Notes: generated by a model not told the origin, from the sequence alone. Shown: positions 44,035-53,538, numbered from the stretch's first letter. The stretch is DNA of 64,000 nt from an uncultured Dorea sp. (GCA_947063855.1 CAMSTW010000001.1:1-64000), one strand, 5' to 3'. Numbers and translations: made by a program.

Positions 44035-45360
44035 CTATTCTTCGTTATCAGCCCAGTATTCATCTAAGGTTTCGTTCGCAAATTCAGCGGATTCGTCCAA
44101 CGCCTCCTGAACCTCCATCTTTCCTTCCATAATAGACTGGATGTGGGAAGCCAGATTCTCTAGGATCTCGCTTCCGCAAGGGCCTGCCTGTAATGGACGC
44201 CATTTGTCGCGGTCTTCCGTAACGATGCGCTCCATCTTAGGATCGCCTGCGTACTGTTCTGTCTTGGTCAGAGGCGCGCCGGGAGCGACCTTGTGGTATT
44301 CGCTCATGAATTCGGAACTGCAGATATACTTGATCAGCTTCAGGGCAAGATCAGGATTCTCGCAGGCAGACATAACGGACAGAGAGTCTGCCGCACCAAA
44401 GGTTCCGTAGCCGACATTCTTAAGAGAGGTCACATAATCCCACTTCAGATCCGGATAACTCTCTTTGAACAGAGTCTCCTGCGACTGTGAGGAACGGGTA
44501 ACGCCAAAGGCTGCCTTTCCGGCGCCGAATATGGTGGTGAATGCATCAGATCCGGATAAGGACATCACATTCTCCGGCATATAGTCTTTCAGGCTCTTAA
44601 AGAATTCGATAGCTTCTACGCCATTCTTGTCATTGAAGCGGGCGCTTTTCAGATCATCTGCGTAGATGTCTCCGCCTGCCTGCCAGATCAGGCTGTAGAT
44701 GTAAGAGTTCAACATGTACAGGTTGCTCATGTCGCCGCTGTTTAAGCCGACCGCATATCCATACTGGTCGATCTCGCCGTCGCCGTCCGTATCCTTGGTG
44801 GCCTTCTCGCAGATCCGCGCGAAGTCTTCCCAGGTCTCGGGCGCGGTCTCTTCAAGATCCTCAAGGATCTCCTGATTATAGTAAAGCACGAACGGAACTC
44901 CGGTTACGATTGGAATGCCGTATAATCCGCCCATCATCTCTCCGCGGTCCAGATACAGATACTCGTCGTAGTCGGCGTCTTCTACCATATCGGTCAGGTC
45001 GACAACAGCGCCGGAAGATATGTAGGTCGGATACATCTCGGCATACATATAGCCGATGTCCGGGCCTTCGCCTGCGCTTATGGACGTAGACCATTTCTCC
45101 TCATAAGAATCCCAGGGTATCAGTTCCATCTTGACTTCGCAGTTATTCTCCTTCTCGAAATCTGCCAGCAGAGGCTTGAAGTTCCCTTCGGTATCTTTGT
45201 CCAACGGGGGAAGCCACATGGTAAGAGTGGTCTTGTCGGAACCGCTCTTGGCGTCGCCGCCGCTATTTCCATCATCTTCGTTGTTGCCGCCGCATCCAAC
45301 TGCAAGAGCTGCAATCATGGATGTGCATAACAGAGTACTGATCAGTCTCTTTTTCATCAT
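44035..45360 (-). CDS. Sugar-binding lipoprotein of a CUT1 transporter
   Basis: 441-aa extracellular solute-binding protein (family 1). Start 45360 has AGGAGG eight bases upstream. The signal peptide ends in lipobox LAVGC, then a Gly/Asp/Asn-rich linker. The mature domain begins TTLTMWLPPLDKDTEGNFKP, and the C-terminus has the usual helical end (LASHIQSIMEGKMEVQEAL). Substrate unknown. It is transcribed from a promoter with a perfect palindrome at its start site. Confidence 0.93.
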   Translation of the reverse strand: MMKKRLISTLLCTSMIAALAVGCGGNNEDDGNSGGDAKSGSDKTTLTMWLPPLDKDTEGNFKPLLADFEKENNCEVKMELIPWDSYEEKWSTSISAGEGPDIGYMYAEMYPTYISSGAVVDLTDMVEDADYDEYLYLDRGEMMGGLYGIPIVTGVPFVLYYNQEILEDLEETAPETWEDFARICEKATKDTDGDGEIDQYGYAVGLNSGDMSNLYMLNSYIYSLIWQAGGDIYADDLKSARFNDKNGVEAIEFFKSLKDYMPENVMSLSGSDAFTTIFGAGKAAFGVTRSSQSQETLFKESYPDLKWDYVTSLKNVGYGTFGAADSLSVMSACENPDLALKLIKYICSSEFMSEYHKVAPGAPLTKTEQYAGDPKMERIVTEDRDKWRPLQAGPCGSEILENLASHIQSIMEGKMEVQEALDESAEFANETLDEYWADNEE

Positions 45361-45392
45361 CTTGTTTTCCTCCTGTGTAGTATTTGCCTGTT

Positions 45393-45412
45393 GCAATTAC
45401 TATAGTAATTGC
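45393..45412. promoter_or_regulatory. Perfect 20-bp palindrome, probable operator
   Basis: GCAATTACTATAGTAATTGC reads identically on both strands. It begins at the expected transcription start of the minus-strand transporter operon, an ideal place for a repressor. Confidence 0.75.
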
Positions 45413-45419
45413 TAAGTTT

Positions 45420-45448
45420 ATTATAGAGAAAATGTAGTAAGATTACAA
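45420..45448 (-). promoter_or_regulatory. Sigma-A promoter of the minus-strand sugar transporter operon
   Basis: On the minus strand, TTGTAA (45448-45443), 17-base spacer, TATAAT (45425-45420). Confidence 0.8.
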
Positions 45449-45564
45449 ATTAATAGATTTTATAAATGAGAGTATTTATAGAAAAAGACTATAATTGAGT
45501 ATTAACAAATGAAATCAGAACTCATTAGCACATCCGTTTAAATTCAAGGAAGTTAGAGTTATAG

Positions 45565-45593
45565 ATGGCAAAGTCAGGACTTTTGTGTATAAT
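45565..45593 (+). promoter_or_regulatory. Promoter of the URO-D family gene
   Basis: ATGGCA (45565-45570), 17-base spacer, consensus TATAAT (45588-45593). Confidence 0.6.
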
Positions 45594-45648
45594 ATAAAGG
45601 AATGGAGTTTCTCTATTGATTAGTGAAGCGGAATGCACAGGAGGATAT

Positions 45649-46740
45649 ATGATAAAGATTCAAAAGCACAGAGCGGATCAGATGACGCCCCTGGAGAGGA
45701 GAACGGCGATTCGGGAAGGCCGGGATTATGACAGAGTCCCTTGTGTTCCTTTCATGGGCGAGTTCAAGTGTCAGCTCACAGGCGTCAGCGTGTGGGATTT
45801 CTGGCACGATCCGCAGAAGATGGCAGATGTTGAGATCGCGGCCTTTAACAGATACGGCTATGACAGGATCGTAATCGGACCCAATACCAGGGGGATCACG
45901 GAGGCGCTGGGAGGTAAGTTTATCTATCCGGAGAAGGGATTACCCTATGCGGGCGAGCCATTTCTTGGAGACGGCAGGGGAGAAGGTGCGGGGAAGCCCG
46001 CGGATGGTTATGGATTACTGGACGAGATGGAAGCGGTGGATGCCGGAAAGCATGAAAGGATCCGGACCTTCGCCGGGGAAGCAGAGATCCTCGCCGGGGA
46101 GGCAGGAGGTATTGTTCCGATAGAGATCAGCATAGGAGGCCCGTTCACCATCGCATCCAACCTCCGCGGGGTTGAGGTGTTGCTGCGGGATCTCAGGAAA
46201 TGTCCGGACAAGGTTCACAGGCTTTTGCGCCTGATTACAGACAGCCAGAAATCATGTATTGATATGGCGGCAGAGTACGGATTCGGGACGGCGATGGCGG
46301 ATCCCGTGGCGAATCCCGCCCTGATCGGGCCAAAGATGTATGAGAAGTTCGTGTATCCTTATACGAAGGAGCTTACGGATTATGCGATTGCAAAGACCGG
46401 TGAAAGGGTATCCCTTCATATGTGCGGGAAGACTTACAGCATATGGAAGTATCTGTGCCGGTATGAACTGAATGAGCTGAGTCTTGACAATATCATTGAC
46501 CTTGAACGGGCGGTACAGGAGTTGGGAGACAAGATTCCGATTGCGGGAAATGTGGATCCGGTGGAGATTGTAATGAACGGAAGCCGCGAGGAGATTTTCC
46601 GTGCAGTGCGGGATTGTATTGAGACAGGAAAGAATGCCGGGAAAGGGTATGTACTGGCTACCGGGTGCGATGTACCGGATACGACGGATCCGGTTCAGAT
46701 TGACTGGCTGATGGGGGCGGCCCGCAGCTTCGGCAAGTAA
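45649..46740 (+). CDS. Uroporphyrinogen decarboxylase-fold (MtaA/CmuA-like) protein
   Basis: 363 aa from ATG 45649 (AGGAGG upstream). It has the URO-D fold pattern: MTPLERRTAIREGRDYDRVP, IEISIGGPFTIASN, and ALIGPKMYEKFVYPY. LHMCGKT supplies His and Cys, and ATGCDVPDTTD supplies a further Cys; this is the zinc-binding His-x-Cys...Cys set of methylcobamide:thiol methyltransferases (MtaA/MtbA) rather than of haem HemE. It may transfer methyl groups from a corrinoid protein. The substrate is unknown and no corrinoid protein gene is nearby. Confidence 0.85.
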   Translation: MIKIQKHRADQMTPLERRTAIREGRDYDRVPCVPFMGEFKCQLTGVSVWDFWHDPQKMADVEIAAFNRYGYDRIVIGPNTRGITEALGGKFIYPEKGLPYAGEPFLGDGRGEGAGKPADGYGLLDEMEAVDAGKHERIRTFAGEAEILAGEAGGIVPIEISIGGPFTIASNLRGVEVLLRDLRKCPDKVHRLLRLITDSQKSCIDMAAEYGFGTAMADPVANPALIGPKMYEKFVYPYTKELTDYAIAKTGERVSLHMCGKTYSIWKYLCRYELNELSLDNIIDLERAVQELGDKIPIAGNVDPVEIVMNGSREEIFRAVRDCIETGKNAGKGYVLATGCDVPDTTDPVQIDWLMGAARSFGK

Positions 46741-46822
46741 ACACGCCCTGGCGCAGAAGATATGGGAGATATTCCTGTGCCGCCTGCGGGTCTGGTGGTT
46801 ATATTAGAGAAAGGAACGAAGG

Positions 46823-47629
46823 ATGAAAACAGAGGAATTAATGGAGCGTATCTGCCTTCCGGCAGAAGCGAGGGAGCCTGCCCGCGCAGAGCGGATCGGC
46901 GGGAAGGAATATGATATCTGGAAGGAGAAATTTTACCAGGATATCAGGAAGTTTATTATGGAGTGGAAAGAACTGGATAACCGCTATGAATGGGCGTTGG
47001 AGTTCTATCTGAAGCTTGCGCTTGAGACTTATGCGCAGTATCAGGATAGAGGATATGCAGACGAAGTATTTGACGCGACCTTCTATGATTATACCATCTG
47101 GTGCAGGGAATGTTACCGGAAGCATGGCGTCTATGGGCTGGATGAGCTGTGGTGGCTTGGGCAGGCGGTGAAGATGAACCTGTTCCGTCTGGGCAGGCTG
47201 CAGTTTGAGCCGGTTGTGACCAAGAAGGATATGAAGGGGAAGACTCAGACCATCCCGGCAGGCACGAAGGCTCTGAATGTGCACATCCCGGAAGGGGAGC
47301 CTCTTTTGATGGAGGCGTGTCAGGAGTCTTTCAGACGGGCGGAGGAATTCTTCGGGGGAGATTATCCGGTGTATGTCTGCGATTCCTGGCTTCTGTCCCC
47401 CCATCTGAAAGAGATCTTGCCAGAGACCAGCAATATTGTCCGGTTTCAGGAGCTTTTTGAGGTGACGGAGGTGGGGTATCAGTATCCACAGGCAGAACAG
47501 AGGATATTCGGTGATGTACTGGAGGATAAGCGGCAGTATCCGGAGGAGACGTCCCTGCAGAGGAAGGCGAAGGAGTATGTGCTCTCCGGGCGGGATCTGG
47601 GGATTGGCGTGGGATTTTTCTGTATCTGA
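46823..47629 (+). CDS. Acyltransferase-domain protein (GNAT_C/DUF5596-like)
   Basis: 268 aa. Conserved pieces LGRLQFE, ALNVHIPEGEPLL, CDSWLLSPHLKEIL and SNIVRFQELFEV match proteins annotated as acyltransferase domain-containing, with a GNAT-like C-terminal domain, which are common in Lachnospiraceae. The biochemical role is not established. It lies 82 bases after the URO-D gene and is probably co-transcribed. RBS GAAAGGA. No membrane segment or signal. Confidence 0.7.
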   Translation: MKTEELMERICLPAEAREPARAERIGGKEYDIWKEKFYQDIRKFIMEWKELDNRYEWALEFYLKLALETYAQYQDRGYADEVFDATFYDYTIWCRECYRKHGVYGLDELWWLGQAVKMNLFRLGRLQFEPVVTKKDMKGKTQTIPAGTKALNVHIPEGEPLLMEACQESFRRAEEFFGGDYPVYVCDSWLLSPHLKEILPETSNIVRFQELFEVTEVGYQYPQAEQRIFGDVLEDKRQYPEETSLQRKAKEYVLSGRDLGIGVGFFCI

Positions 47630-47822
47630 CGTTTTCCACTCCGTTTCGGTCCTTGCTGGACTAGTGTACTGATCGCATTATATTCAGACAAACCTTAGCA
47701 ACGTAGGCATTAGTGTAAAACCTCGATACTGCCCGCTGCCAGGCGTTGTGCATGGGAAAAGCCGCGACTTTGTATTGATAGAATATATCTATAAATACAT
47801 ATAATATATACATATTATTGAT

Positions 47823-47851
47823 TTAACAATACCTCATATTTCGTTTATAAT
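47823..47851 (+). promoter_or_regulatory. Sigma-A promoter of the second plus-strand sugar ABC operon
   Basis: TTAACA (47823-47828), 17-base spacer, TATAAT (47846-47851), in a very AT-rich stretch. The remaining gap from 47630 holds nothing else recognised. Confidence 0.75.
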
Positions 47852-47889
47852 TATCCTTAAAATAGTACAAAAGAAAGGAAATATGTAGT

Positions 47890-49224
47890 ATGAAAAGAAA
47901 ATTGTTAAATGTATTGTTATGTGCATCAATGGCTGCAGTGATGGCTGCGGGCTGCGGCTCCGGTTCGGGAGGAGGAACAGAGCCGGATTCCGGAGACGGA
48001 GGAGAGAAGAAGGAATCTTCTGACGGTAAGACCACCCTCACCTTCTGGTGTCATGAGAACGAGCCGTGGGTGAAGTCCTACAAGGAGATGGCGAAGAAGT
48101 TCGAGGACGCGAACCCGGATTATACGGTGGAGGTTCAGGACTATCCCTTCAAGGTGTACAATGACAAGATCCAGACAGCGCTTACATCATCGACGGCAGG
48201 ACCGGATATCGTGGCGGTATGGGGCGGAACAGCGCCTTCCTTTATCGAGTCCGACGCACTTGCGGAAGTACCGGAGGATCTGGTGAAGGAGTTTGAAGAG
48301 GATTACATGGCGCCGACGCTTGGCATCTATCAGAAGGAAGGCAAGTATTATGGCGTGCCGATGGAATTCAACCTGGAGTATGGTGGAATGATCGTCAACA
48401 AGAAGCTGTTCGATGACGCGAAGCTCTCTTATCCTGAGACCTGGGAAGAACTCAGGAAGATCTCGAAGGATGTGTCGAAGAAGAACGGTGACATCGTAGA
48501 GATGAAGGGCTTCGAGATGATGGACGGCGATTCTCTGATCTGTAACTATCTCGCCATGATTCTTCAGCAGGGCGGCCAGTACATTAAAGATGACAATTCC
48601 ATTGATTTTGCAACGCCGGAAGGGATTAAGGCGATGGAAGAGATTCTGGACATGTATAACAACGGAGAGTGCGACCTTGAGCCGCTGACTGCGGGCGAAT
48701 ACTGCTTCAACGATGTATATCAGGACAAGGGGTATATGGCGTCGGTTGGTTCCTGGGCGATCGGCGAGGGCTCCGGCTCTTATGATCTGACCTACGGCGA
48801 AGATTACGAGTATGTGCCGGTTCCGCAGTATGGCGATGAGATGGCGTTCGCATCCGAGACCGGATGGGGAATCATCATTCCGGAAAACGGCGCGAATAAG
48901 GATGCGGCATGGGAATTTGTGAAGTTCTTCGGTGAGCCGGAGAACCTTGTACAGCACAATATCGCATGTAATCAGCTCCCTCCAAGAAAGTCTCTCTTAG
49001 ACAGCGAGGAGTACAAGGAGGCAATGCCGAACATTACCTTCCTGCTGGATATCCTCCCAAGCGGACAGTGGATGGGACCTTACAATACATCTGACATGCG
49101 CGAGGTGTTCAACCAGATGTTCATAGATCTGTGCCAGTCTGATAATCCGGATGTAGAAGGGGCGCTTAAGGACGCATCTGCCAAGATTACGGAGAACTGC
49201 CAGATTAGTTATTCTATGAATTAG
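47890..49224 (+). CDS. Sugar-binding lipoprotein of a CUT1 transporter
   Basis: 444-aa solute-binding protein, family 1. The signal peptide ends at lipobox MAAGC, followed by a Gly/Ser-rich linker. The mature domain starts KTTLTFWCHENEPWVKSYKE. The interior shows GVPMEFNLEYGGMIVNKKLF and ETGWGIIIPENGANKDAAW, typical of MalE-like proteins. First gene of an operon with two permeases, a DUF4091 protein and a HAD protein. A repeat and a terminator-like hairpin follow it. Confidence 0.93.
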   Translation: MKRKLLNVLLCASMAAVMAAGCGSGSGGGTEPDSGDGGEKKESSDGKTTLTFWCHENEPWVKSYKEMAKKFEDANPDYTVEVQDYPFKVYNDKIQTALTSSTAGPDIVAVWGGTAPSFIESDALAEVPEDLVKEFEEDYMAPTLGIYQKEGKYYGVPMEFNLEYGGMIVNKKLFDDAKLSYPETWEELRKISKDVSKKNGDIVEMKGFEMMDGDSLICNYLAMILQQGGQYIKDDNSIDFATPEGIKAMEEILDMYNNGECDLEPLTAGEYCFNDVYQDKGYMASVGSWAIGEGSGSYDLTYGEDYEYVPVPQYGDEMAFASETGWGIIIPENGANKDAAWEFVKFFGEPENLVQHNIACNQLPPRKSLLDSEEYKEAMPNITFLLDILPSGQWMGPYNTSDMREVFNQMFIDLCQSDNPDVEGALKDASAKITENCQISYSMN

Positions 49225-49239
49225 GACATATCAGATATA

Positions 49240-49340
49240 TTGAGAATAGACGTATCAGGATATGTGATATGGTGTACATTGAGAATATAGACGTGTCAGG
49301 ATATGTGATACGGTGTACATTGAGAATATAGATGTACTGG
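49240..49340 (+). repeat. 39/41-bp tandem repeat, about 2.5 copies
   Basis: Copies at 49240-49278 and 49279-49319, with a partial third at 49320-49340. Each starts TTGAGAATA and contains GTATCAGGATATGTGATAC-like inverted halves that could form a small hairpin. It lies between the binding protein stop and the attenuator hairpin. Confidence 0.88.
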
Positions 49341-49376
49341 ATGGCAGAGGATGCGGACAGTGTTCTCTGCCATTTT
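49341..49376 (+). terminator. Attenuating terminator between binding protein and permease
   Basis: ATGGCAGAG (49341-49349) pairs with CTCTGCCAT (49364-49372), followed by TTTTT. It is placed to let the binding protein be made in excess of the permeases. Confidence 0.75.
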
Positions 49377-49390
49377 TGGAGAAGAGAGGT

Positions 49391-50269
49391 ATGAAGAATA
49401 ATCGTTTTGTAGCTTTGGTGCTGATTCCCAGTTTCCTGTTCCTGCTCATATTCGTAGTGTTTCCGGTGGTATACGGACTGGGGATCTCATTCTATGATTA
49501 TAATCCGGCGAATTCCCAGAATCCCTTCACGGGACTTGAGAATTATGTACGCCTGATCCATGACGAGGTGTTCTGGCTGGCCGTCAAGAACACGGTGGTG
49601 TTCTGCGTTGCCGCGGTGACAGGCAATATAATCATCACCCTGTTTCTGGCCCAGATCATCTCAGTCCTTCCGTCCAGATGGATGAAGACCATGTTCCGGA
49701 CGATCCTTTTTATCCCCTGTATTGCGCCGATGGTGGGGACGTCCATGGTATGGAAATACGGTATATTCGGCACAGACGGAGGGGCGCTCAACAAGATTGC
49801 CGGGCTGTTTGGGTTCGCGCCGAAGAACTGGTTTCTGACAACGTGGCCGATGGTGCTTCTGATCATTGTCTATACGCTGTGGGCGGATATCGGATATAAT
49901 GTGGTGCTGTTCACGGCGGGGATTGAAGGCGTGCCTAAGGAGTTTGACGAGGCGGCCGCCATAGACGGGGCCGGCCCCCTGCGGAGGTTCTTATGGATCC
50001 GCCTGCCGCTGATGGGAAGGACCTTCGCGTTTGTAGCGATCATGACGATGGCGAATTATTTCCAGATGTTTGCGCAGTTCCGCGTATTCGTGGCGAATGG
50101 AGGAAGGAATTATTCGGCGATGGTGCTGACCAATTATGTATATAAGATGAGCTTTGACAGCTTTGACATGGGATATGCGTCGGCGGTCGCGGCGGCATTG
50201 TTCGTGCTGGTATTCATTGTGGCGATGGTTCAGAATAAGATGATGCGTTCCGACTGGACTTATGAATAA
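49391..50269 (+). CDS. CUT1 sugar ABC transporter permease (MalF type)
   Basis: 292-aa permease, start MKNNRFVALVLIPSFLFLLI at 49391 with GAGAGG upstream; the longer reading from 49313 would run through the repeat and terminator. It has six membrane segments and the EAA loop EFDEAAAIDGAGPLRRFLWI. GISFYDYNPANSQNPFTGLE follows the first helix. It pairs with the permease at 50377. Confidence 0.93.
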   Translation: MKNNRFVALVLIPSFLFLLIFVVFPVVYGLGISFYDYNPANSQNPFTGLENYVRLIHDEVFWLAVKNTVVFCVAAVTGNIIITLFLAQIISVLPSRWMKTMFRTILFIPCIAPMVGTSMVWKYGIFGTDGGALNKIAGLFGFAPKNWFLTTWPMVLLIIVYTLWADIGYNVVLFTAGIEGVPKEFDEAAAIDGAGPLRRFLWIRLPLMGRTFAFVAIMTMANYFQMFAQFRVFVANGGRNYSAMVLTNYVYKMSFDSFDMGYASAVAAALFVLVFIVAMVQNKMMRSDWTYE

Positions 50270-50376
50270 GAAGGGCGGCAAGCGCCGGACCGGGAGCCCG
50301 AATCAATACTTGCCGTTGGAAAGTTTATTGGAATGGAGCGTCAGAATAAGCGGCGATATAATAGGAGTTATGCACT

Positions 50377-51258
50377 ATGCAGGGAAAGAAAGAATCAGAA
50401 AATAAGAAATCAAAATACAGAAAATCAGGATATAGAAAATCAGGATACAGAAAATATCATTATGTAATTATCGCTTTTTTGAGTGCATTTTCGGCGCTAA
50501 TGATGTATCCTATGATATGGATGTTTCTGACATCTTTTAAGAGCAACGCGGAGATCCGGACAAACAGGACGAAGTTCCTTCCGGTTGAGTGGACGGTGGA
50601 AGGGTATCTAAGTGCGTTCGAACGGGCGCCGATTGCAGGGTGGTTTGTGAACAGCATGTTTGTGACCATATGCGTAACGGCGGCGGTGATACTGACGAGC
50701 ACGCTGATTGGTTTTATTTTTGCAAAATATGAATTCAAGGGGAGGAAGCTTTTGTTTATGCTGCTTCTTGCGACTATGATGGTTCCGCCTCAGGTCACGA
50801 TGATCCCCAGGTATCTGATGATTCAGAAGATGCACCTTTTTAATACACGGTGGGCGCTTATCGTGCCGGGGCTTATCAGTGCGTTCTCCATCTATCTTGC
50901 GAGACAGTTTATCGCAGACATCCCGGACAGCCTGTGCGAGGCGGCCAAGATCGACGGGGCGGGGCCGCTTCGGATCTACTGGCATGTCGTCCTGCCGAAT
51001 ATCAAGCCGGCCATCGGCTCTATAGGGATCTTCACCGCCATGATGCACTGGAACGATTATCTGAATCCGCTCCTGATGCTGAATGATATGGAGAAGATGA
51101 CCCTGCCGCTTGGGCTTGTGATCTTCGACAGCCAGCGGTCGACGGATCTGTCGGCCACGATGGCGGCTGCGACGCTGATTATGCTGCCGATGATCATTAT
51201 ATTCCTGCTTTTCCAGAAGCAGTTCATCAAAGGGATGACGATGAGCGGAATCAAGTAA
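50377..51258 (+). CDS. CUT1 sugar ABC transporter permease (MalG type)
   Basis: 293-aa permease. The N-terminus contains a small duplication (KYRKSGYRKSGYRKYHY) coded by an approximately 15-base DNA repeat. Six membrane segments follow, with LARQFIADIPDSLCEAAKID as EAA region and the usual QFIKGMTMSGIK end. RBS TAGGAG. A shorter start is not supported by a better site. Confidence 0.93.
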   Translation: MQGKKESENKKSKYRKSGYRKSGYRKYHYVIIAFLSAFSALMMYPMIWMFLTSFKSNAEIRTNRTKFLPVEWTVEGYLSAFERAPIAGWFVNSMFVTICVTAAVILTSTLIGFIFAKYEFKGRKLLFMLLLATMMVPPQVTMIPRYLMIQKMHLFNTRWALIVPGLISAFSIYLARQFIADIPDSLCEAAKIDGAGPLRIYWHVVLPNIKPAIGSIGIFTAMMHWNDYLNPLLMLNDMEKMTLPLGLVIFDSQRSTDLSATMAAATLIMLPMIIIFLLFQKQFIKGMTMSGIK

Positions 51259-51363
51259 GCGGGGAAGGCAGTTTATCAGGAAAGAATGATGAACGAAGTG
51301 CAGATGGATTGAACCTTAAGCCATGCAGGCAGAAAAATAAAATACAAGAGAGGTAGAAAGACG

Positions 51364-53043
51364 ATGTTTGAACAGAAAGAGATTAAGTATGAGATGAAAC
51401 TGTTAAGTTCCCTGGCGAAGGTGTTCCAGGATGAGACGCCGGTGTACCGGCCGGAATGTCTGAAACTTAGCGCCCTGTGGGGGGAGACGGTATCCTTCCA
51501 GGCGGCATATACCGGAGATTTTTTCATGCGGGAGCGTCTGGAGGTCCGGGTGGTATCGCCCATTGCGAACTGTGTCCGTGTAAGGACGGTGGAGCAGGTT
51601 CCGGTAGGACGCGCTACCAACGGACTGGTAGACGACAATTATTTGCGGACGACTTCCGGGCTGTATCCGGACCTTCTGCGGGACTTAAAGGACGGGAAGG
51701 TAATCGTATGCTCCCGCCAGTGGAGAAGTCTGTGGGTTGATGTGGATGTGACGGACGAGGTGGAAGCCGGGAACTATGAGATCGAGATCCAGCTGGTGAA
51801 GGAGGAGACGGTGGTATGCTCTGCGGTCATGAAGCTTGAGGTGATCGGCGTTACCCTGCCAAAGCTTGGGATCATGCACACAGAATGGCTCCATGCAGAC
51901 TGCCTTGCAGACTATTATCACGTAGATGTGTTCTCCGAGGAGCACTGGAAGCTTCTTGAGAATTATTTCCACGAATACGTACTGAGGGGATGTAACATGA
52001 TGCTGGTTCCGCTCTTTACCTCTCCGCTTGATACGGCGGTGGGACTGGAACGGACGACGACCCAGCTGATCGAGATTGAAGTGAAGGACGGAGAATATAA
52101 GTTCGGGTTCGACCGGTTAAAGAGATGGATCGATCTGTGCAAATCCTGCGGGATCGAGTATTATGAGATGTCCCACCTGTTCTCCCAGTGGGGAGCGAAG
52201 TATGCGCCGAAGGTTGTGGCGATGGTGGACGGGAAGGAAGAGAAGATCTTCGGGTGGCACACGCCGGCAGTGGGCGAGTACACGAAGTTCCTCCACAGCT
52301 TCCTGCCGCAGCTGATTGAGAAGCTTCGTGAGTGGGGAATCGCGGAGGTTACATATTTCCACATTTCCGATGAGCCAAGGGAAGCACATCTGGAGAGCTT
52401 CAAGGCTGCGAAAGAATCCCTTGGCAATCTGCTTGACGGATTCCATACCTTCGACGCGCTGTCAAGCTATGAGTTCTACCGCCACGGTCTGATTGACAAG
52501 CCGATTCCGGGGAATAACGAGATTGAGGAATTCCTGGCACACGGCCTGACGGATATGTGGACCTACTATTGTACCGGGCAGTTCTACGAGGTGAGCAACC
52601 GGTTCATGTCCATGCCGTCGGCGAGAAACCGGATCTATGGAGTACAGCTGTTCAAGTATGATATCATAGGCATCCTGCACTGGGGCTATAATTTCTACAA
52701 CAGTCAGTTTTCTATTGAGCACATCAATCCTTATGAGGTGACGGATTCGGACAATGCCTTCCCGTCGGGCGATCCGTTCCTGGTATATCCGGGAAGCGAC
52801 GGACATCCGGAGGAGTCCATCCGTATGATGGTTCACTATGAGGCGCTGACGGATTTAAGGGCGCTTCGGCTTCTGGAATCTCTGACCAGCAAGGAGCATG
52901 TGATGGAGCTGATCGAAGGGGAGCTTGCCGAGCCGCTGACCTTCAAGCGGTTCCCGAAGTCTGACATGTATCTGATCACCCTGCGGAATCGCGTAAACCG
53001 GGAGATTGCAAAGCTTGCGGGTGCAGCCGTAAATGGACGGTAA
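51364..53043 (+). CDS. DUF4091/GH123-like glycoside hydrolase
   Basis: 559-aa protein without a signal peptide. An N-terminal beta-rich domain (about 1-160) is followed by a barrel with SHLFSQWGAKYAPKVVAMVD, then FHISDEP, where the adjacent Asp-Glu matches the catalytic pair of GH123 (substrate-assisted beta-N-acetylgalactosaminidase type). The C-terminal part has WGYNFYNSQFS and PSGDPFLVYPGSDG, typical of DUF4091. It presumably acts in the cytoplasm on a glycan taken up by the adjacent transporter. Substrate from family only. Confidence 0.85.
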   Translation: MFEQKEIKYEMKLLSSLAKVFQDETPVYRPECLKLSALWGETVSFQAAYTGDFFMRERLEVRVVSPIANCVRVRTVEQVPVGRATNGLVDDNYLRTTSGLYPDLLRDLKDGKVIVCSRQWRSLWVDVDVTDEVEAGNYEIEIQLVKEETVVCSAVMKLEVIGVTLPKLGIMHTEWLHADCLADYYHVDVFSEEHWKLLENYFHEYVLRGCNMMLVPLFTSPLDTAVGLERTTTQLIEIEVKDGEYKFGFDRLKRWIDLCKSCGIEYYEMSHLFSQWGAKYAPKVVAMVDGKEEKIFGWHTPAVGEYTKFLHSFLPQLIEKLREWGIAEVTYFHISDEPREAHLESFKAAKESLGNLLDGFHTFDALSSYEFYRHGLIDKPIPGNNEIEEFLAHGLTDMWTYYCTGQFYEVSNRFMSMPSARNRIYGVQLFKYDIIGILHWGYNFYNSQFSIEHINPYEVTDSDNAFPSGDPFLVYPGSDGHPEESIRMMVHYEALTDLRALRLLESLTSKEHVMELIEGELAEPLTFKRFPKSDMYLITLRNRVNREIAKLAGAAVNGR

Positions 53044-53070
53044 GGCGAGTCAGATCAGGAGAGAATGCGG

Positions 53071-53538
53071 ATGAGGATTGAGATTCCGGGATATAAGACG
53101 CTCAGCCTGGATTATCTGGTGCTGGATTACAATGGAACGATTGCCGTGGACGGAAGCATTCCGGAGGATATGAAGGAACGTCTCCGGCAGCTGGCACGGA
53201 GATTCAGGATATTTGTGGTGACTGCCGATACGCATGGAAACGCCGGGGCAATGTGCGAAGGTCTTCCGGTGGAGATCCGCACATTCCCTTCGGCGGACGC
53301 CGCGCACGCCAAGAAGGAGATCGTGGAACGTCTTGGGCCCGAACGATGCGTATGTGTGGGGAATGGCCGGAATGATGTGCTTATGTGCCGGATTGCCGGA
53401 CTTTCCCTGGCGGTGATGGATGCGGAAGGGGTATATGGGCCGCTGGTAACAGAGGCGGACGTCTGTGTCAGGTCCATGCAGGAAGGACTGGATCTGCTGA
53501 TGAAGGAGAAGCGCCTGATTGCTACGCTGCGTGGGTAG
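53071..53538 (+). CDS. Small HAD-superfamily hydrolase
   Basis: 155 aa from ATG 53071 (AGGAGAG seven bases upstream; ATG 53065 lies too close to it). The HAD nucleophile motif is YLVLDYNGTIAVDGSI, motif II VVTADTHGN, and motif IV CVGNGRNDVLMC. The cap is minimal. It resembles soluble P-type-ATPase-like HAD phosphatases. It probably ends the sugar operon or links to the oxidoreductase, which starts 47 bases later. Substrate unknown. Confidence 0.82.
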   Translation: MRIEIPGYKTLSLDYLVLDYNGTIAVDGSIPEDMKERLRQLARRFRIFVVTADTHGNAGAMCEGLPVEIRTFPSADAAHAKKEIVERLGPERCVCVGNGRNDVLMCRIAGLSLAVMDAEGVYGPLVTEADVCVRSMQEGLDLLMKEKRLIATLRG

